Source: Melanopsichium pennsylvanicum (Eukaryota > Basidiomycota > Ustilaginomycetes > Ustilaginales). From it: a DNA stretch of 64,000 nucleotides. Location: assembly GCA_900208305.1 (NCBI GenBank), contig OAPG01000001.1:1-64000 (forward strand), read 5' to 3'. Shown piece after piece: positions 60,444 to 64,000 of the stretch. The position numbers and the translations under genes are program-made. The stretch's first letter is position 1, and each line of letters opens with the position of its first letter. The notes beneath the pieces are model-generated. The model was not told the DNA's origin. It saw only the letters and a program-made list of their open reading frames with translations, and searched no databases.

Positions 60444-62432
60444 ATGAGTGTTTCGCCCTTTCCTCCATCGGCAGCAACTTCACCACCTCCTCGGGCAGAC
60501 ATGCAAGAAACTTGGTATGCTGATGCCTACCACGCTGCCCCATCTTCGGTGCACCACCCATTACCGCCATCCAACTCGGAAAACCAACAACCCCAACCCT
60601 TCTCTTCAGCAGCTGCATACAGCAGGAGTCCTATCAGCTCTCCTCCGCCTCGCACTGCCACTTCACCCATGACATCCAATCATGTCTCTTACAAACGCAA
60701 ACCAGCAGTAGCTCCCATCAGGTATCCACCCCCAGCATCTTCATTGATCATCCAAGATCCAGCCACGTCATCTTCAACCTCTCCAGCACCTGCTATGACC
60801 TCGACTACCCATGGTGATACTACCATCGACAGCCGTTCCAAGCACTCTTTTCACAAGCACGACCGCGCATCCATGACAAAATCAGCTCGATCCACTACCA
60901 CTTCTTGGCTCTACGGCTCTCCCGACTCGTTCATCCGCATCCCTTCGCGCAACGCCCTTTTGTACATCCTCGTCACCACACTTGAGGCCATCATCGTCAT
61001 CACGCTCGTCGGCTACATTTTCGGAACCATTGTTGCCCAAGTCGACAATTTCACCCAGAACCTCAAAACCGTCTCTGTCTACCTTGCCGTATTCGTCTTT
61101 GGTTGCGTGTTTCAGGTGTTCATCGCTTGGGATGCCGTACGACTCAAAAACACTATGCAACTCATTGGTGTTCTCATCTTCAACATTGCGCTCACCATCA
61201 CCGCCGCTATCGAAATTCGACAGGTCAGAGACGCTCTCAATGCTCAAGACCGCATCGCAGGTGGCATTCCTTGTGAGGATAATCCAAACCAGTTGTGTAG
61301 AGCAAGATCGCTCTTCCCCAGCGTGGAGAGGTTCCTTATCGTCGTAACAGCCGTTTGCTTTGTCTCTGAAATCGCCATGGTGTATCTGTGGTTGAAGCTC
61401 TGGAAAGAGTTTGGTTGGGTGATTTATCAAAAGATTGGTGCGGATTTAAAGATTCGTCGACTGTTTTTTTGGTATCAACTGTTCATCGTTTTCTTAAAGT
61501 TTACCTTTTTCTTTGGGGTAGGTTTTACGATCATTTACCTCATCCTCGTAGCCGATACGACGGATTGGGAGTATGGAGTCACCATTGCTGCAGTACCTAT
61601 CGCAGTGGTGAGTTTATTCGCAGCTGGGTTTGCGGTTAGGAAGGAATGGACCAGTTTGATGGTTTTGTCCCTATTTCTTATGGTGGCGGGGTTGACCTAC
61701 TTTGTATACAAGGTCACCCAGGTTTGGGTACCGGCGACGAGGGACGAGTATACGTACGTCCATACTACGATCACATTTATTTCTGCTTTTGCCATTTTGA
61801 GTCTAGGCTTGACATGGCTTAATGGCATCATCTGTTTGTTCAATTTCCACAAAGGGTTGAAACAAGCTCACGATGCGATCGGTACTTTTGGTGGAGTTCA
61901 TAGACATAGGCCTAGGGGGGAGACCGAAGCGAATGCAGTGGATTTGGAACCGTATAGCAATGTGGAGCCAAAGTTGGATGAAGAGTATGTTGCTTCACGT
62001 CATGGAAGGGGGATGGATGTAAGCAGAGCAAGTGCAGCGATGCACAATGCCGTGTATCAGAGTAATGGAGGTGCAACTTCGCCGGTAATGGTGGTGGATG
62101 ATCCTAGGAGGGAGAATGTTTCAAATATCCATGCGTATGTGGCAAATTCTCCGAAAAATGCTGTGACTTTAGAAAACACTCGGATTTACGCTACTCAACC
62201 AATCATCCCCGCACCACTTCAACCTTATAGTGTTGATGGAGGTCTCCTTGGTGCTCCATTCTCGCAACCTGCTCATCACCAGCAGCAACAAAAGCAGCAA
62301 GGGTTGTACCAAACACAATCACCACCACCACAACAACAAGTATTCCAACCTCAACCTCCCCAACAACCTTCACAAACCTGGATGGAAGCTCACCAACCTA
62401 GACCCTCTGCTTCCAGAATCTGGTTGGATTGA
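60444..62432 (+). CDS. UPF0658 Golgi-type multi-pass membrane protein
   Basis: This is a 662-residue intronless gene. The first ~165 residues are Pro/Ser-rich and probably cytosolic. The conserved domain (about residues 170-490) has seven or so membrane helices, starting IPSRNALLYILVTTLEAIIV, with FQVFIAWDAVRLKNTMQLIG, AIEIRQVRD, WLKLWKEFGWVIYQKIGAD and LTWLNGIICLFNFHKGLK. The pattern matches the fungal UPF0658 family, localised to the Golgi in fission yeast; biochemical function is unknown. The C-terminal ~150 residues are low-complexity and Gln/Pro-rich, with a QQQ-type tract near residue 615. Confidence 0.88.
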   Translation: MSVSPFPPSAATSPPPRADMQETWYADAYHAAPSSVHHPLPPSNSENQQPQPFSSAAAYSRSPISSPPPRTATSPMTSNHVSYKRKPAVAPIRYPPPASSLIIQDPATSSSTSPAPAMTSTTHGDTTIDSRSKHSFHKHDRASMTKSARSTTTSWLYGSPDSFIRIPSRNALLYILVTTLEAIIVITLVGYIFGTIVAQVDNFTQNLKTVSVYLAVFVFGCVFQVFIAWDAVRLKNTMQLIGVLIFNIALTITAAIEIRQVRDALNAQDRIAGGIPCEDNPNQLCRARSLFPSVERFLIVVTAVCFVSEIAMVYLWLKLWKEFGWVIYQKIGADLKIRRLFFWYQLFIVFLKFTFFFGVGFTIIYLILVADTTDWEYGVTIAAVPIAVVSLFAAGFAVRKEWTSLMVLSLFLMVAGLTYFVYKVTQVWVPATRDEYTYVHTTITFISAFAILSLGLTWLNGIICLFNFHKGLKQAHDAIGTFGGVHRHRPRGETEANAVDLEPYSNVEPKLDEEYVASRHGRGMDVSRASAAMHNAVYQSNGGATSPVMVVDDPRRENVSNIHAYVANSPKNAVTLENTRIYATQPIIPAPLQPYSVDGGLLGAPFSQPAHHQQQQKQQGLYQTQSPPPQQQVFQPQPPQQPSQTWMEAHQPRPSASRIWLD

Positions 62433-63162
62433 TTTTGGAAGAAAGATGGTTCGCTTTTGTTCTCCTGATCAGTACATTCGATGTATATACCCCTCTCCCC
62501 TCCTCCTCCTCCTCCTCCTCTTTCTCCTACGCGGTTCTTACTGTAATGTTGGTCTTTGAGCTGTGGATAATGTCAGTTTGGATAAATTGTATTTTTCGTT
62601 CTTTTTTTTTTGCTTCTTGTTGGACCGTTTCATGTCAGCCATGGATGGATGTTTTTTTTTTTTTTGGGAATCCCTTTTGCCAATTTTTGTACATTTTTTT
62701 TCTTCTTCTTCATACGTCTATTCTTCTGCTCACCATGTCTCTCAACAAGAAATAAAAAACGGTTGTCATAACAATTTCATACTCATCCAATCAAACAAAC
62801 ACATGCTTTCAATCCTTCACAACAAGAGCATATCTCAAATCAAGCTCACCAAGCACATACGCACAAGGTAAAGAAGAGAAAAAGAAAACCCCCAACCTCC
62901 AGACAAATGGAATGGAGTGGAGGCGACAACGTGAATATATGATTTCTACTTAAGGAAGGCGACTGCTAGAATGGAAAACGATACAAGTACAAAACGGTAT
63001 GCAAACGACAACGACAATGACAACAATGGAATGGGAGTGGTGGTGATGGTAGTGGTACACAAAGAAGCGATCTAACGATCAAGCGCGAGGGGTATCTAAA
63101 CAAGAAGAGAAAAAAAAAACCCCCACTTGTGGCGGGGTTAATGTTATAGTGATTATTCTTGA
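62433..63162. other. Intergenic between convergent genes
   Basis: T-rich plus-strand sequence with several T8-T12 runs (for example 62651-62664) and CTC triplets at 62500-62520. Consistent with 3' flanks. No gene is seen. Confidence 0.5.
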
Positions 63163-64000
63163 TCAATTGAGCTCGTGATAAAAAACGATCTTGTTGGCAT
63201 CCGGATCAAGGACGTGCAACTCCCTTGTACCCCAAGGCTTGTTCTGAGGCTTTCCCAGAACTTTTGCCTTTCCAAGGAACACTTCAGGGAAGTACTCGGA
63301 CCCGGTTGGCTTCAACTGGTGTTGTTTGGCCACAATCTCCTTGAACAGTTCATCCACATCGCTAACCACAACCAATAACTGAGGTGGGCCAGAGCCATCG
63401 CCCTTCAACTCGCCCCACTCTGCTGGAAGGTAGCGGAGAATGATCCTTACGCCCATCTCTTCGGCTGCGCTAGGAATCGCGCTGTACTGTTGTGAAGAGG
63501 ACCTCGGAGGACGAGCAGCTGGGCCACGTCGGAGCACGGCCTGATGAGTTTGAGGCTTTCCTACGGATGAAAAACCCATGACCTTTTGGTAGAAGGAGAC
63601 AGAATTGAGGAGATTGGAGACAAATATGCAAGGGAAAGCGTTGTGGAAGACCGTTTTGCCAGCTCTTGTCGACAAGCTAGCACGGTGAGCACGATCAACA
63701 TCGACATCGTCATCTTCCCAACTGAGCGCGTTAGGGCCGCGCTGGTAGTTGAATGGGTTGACGCTAAGCAAGGCGGCCGCATCCACATCAGATAAACCCA
63801 TATTTGTGGATTTGGGCAGGTAGGCCGTGTCGCTGGCAAACTTCTTCCTGCTCTCCTCAATGTGCTCTGTAAAGCGCGACTTGTCGTGAGGGGAGAGAAC
63901 GAGTTTGGGACGGTTGGAAGGGGCGAGCGAGAGGAACAGGTCTGGTTTCTTGATGGGATGAGCGCCAGCGTTGACAGAGGCTGCTGCGGACGCCGAGGAT
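63163..64000 (-). CDS. VOC/glyoxalase-like domain protein, 5' end outside the window
   Basis: The stop is at 63163-63165 and the frame is open to the right edge, giving at least 278 residues; the ATG at 63801 is internal because homogeneous coding continues upstream (for example KKPDLFLSLAPSNRP). The C-terminal 150 residues resemble a vicinal-oxygen-chelate half-domain pair: FPCIFVSNLLNSVSFYQKVM opens the fold and WGTRELHVLDPDANKIVFYH closes it with a metal-type Glu. Fungal members of this size are uncharacterised; glyoxalase, dioxygenase and bleomycin-resistance proteins share the fold. No function can be given. Confidence 0.7.
   Translation of the reverse strand, partial: SSASAAASVNAGAHPIKKPDLFLSLAPSNRPKLVLSPHDKSRFTEHIEESRKKFASDTAYLPKSTNMGLSDVDAAALLSVNPFNYQRGPNALSWEDDDVDVDRAHRASLSTRAGKTVFHNAFPCIFVSNLLNSVSFYQKVMGFSSVGKPQTHQAVLRRGPAARPPRSSSQQYSAIPSAAEEMGVRIILRYLPAEWGELKGDGSGPPQLLVVVSDVDELFKEIVAKQHQLKPTGSEYFPEVFLGKAKVLGKPQNKPWGTRELHVLDPDANKIVFYHELN

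Overview
The window is a chromosome end from a filamentous or yeast-like basidiomycete, most likely a smut fungus (Ustilaginomycetes). The evidence is a CCCTAA/TTAGGG telomere at base 1, compact genes with none or a few short GT-AG introns (40-161 bp), and a gene set typical of that group. I could not run a search, so the organism call is an inference.

Layout. Bases 1-201 are telomere repeats. They abut a Ty3/gypsy retroelement (196-2937, minus strand) that is cut off inside reverse transcriptase on one side and by the telomere itself at the end of its chromodomain. A 1.7-kb subtelomeric stretch follows, with an LTR-like segment in the opposite orientation and two tandem-repeat blocks. The first gene-like ORF, unrecognised, starts at 4686. 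From about 5.7 kb the window is ordinary gene space, with two scarred places. At 17.7-20.4 kb lie two degenerate genes: a 3-dehydroshikimate dehydratase-like relic and a relic of an uncharacterised basidiomycete family. At 23.5-25.2 kb a GC-rich island of repeat-like sequence precedes what looks like only the C-terminal half of an Asteroid-type protein.

Genes with a recognisable role, left to right: membrane SDR, PMP3 proteolipid, GNAT acetyltransferase, OYE-type flavin oxidoreductase, ER DnaJ chaperone ending in HEDL, bifunctional pseudouridine kinase/glycosidase, nucleolar FKBP, a small cysteine-containing secreted protein, secreted GH92 mannosidase, DUF1295 membrane oxidoreductase, PNS1 choline-transporter-like protein, acyl-CoA synthetase with a peroxisomal AKL tail, a GPI-type secreted protein, Zim17/DNL zinc-finger protein, a mitochondrial P-loop ATPase, MCTS1/Tma20, NDUFAF6-like complex I factor, Phs1 3-hydroxyacyl-CoA dehydratase, Izh3-type PAQR receptor, CYP53-type benzoate hydroxylase, glycerophosphodiester phosphodiesterase, Afg1 ATPase, UPF0658 Golgi membrane protein, and a VOC/glyoxalase-like protein running off the right edge.

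The genes do not form an obvious cluster; most are housekeeping functions in mixed orientation. Mitochondrial maintenance recurs at 39-46 kb (Zim17, P-loop ATPase, NDUFAF6) and again with Afg1. Lipid metabolism is represented by the acyl-CoA synthetase, Phs1 and the phosphodiesterase. The dead dehydroshikimate dehydratase and the intact CYP53 both belong to aromatic-acid metabolism but lie 34 kb apart. The most unusual structure is the telomere seated directly on retroelement coding sequence. I found no tRNA, rRNA, CRISPR array or clearly new multi-gene system.
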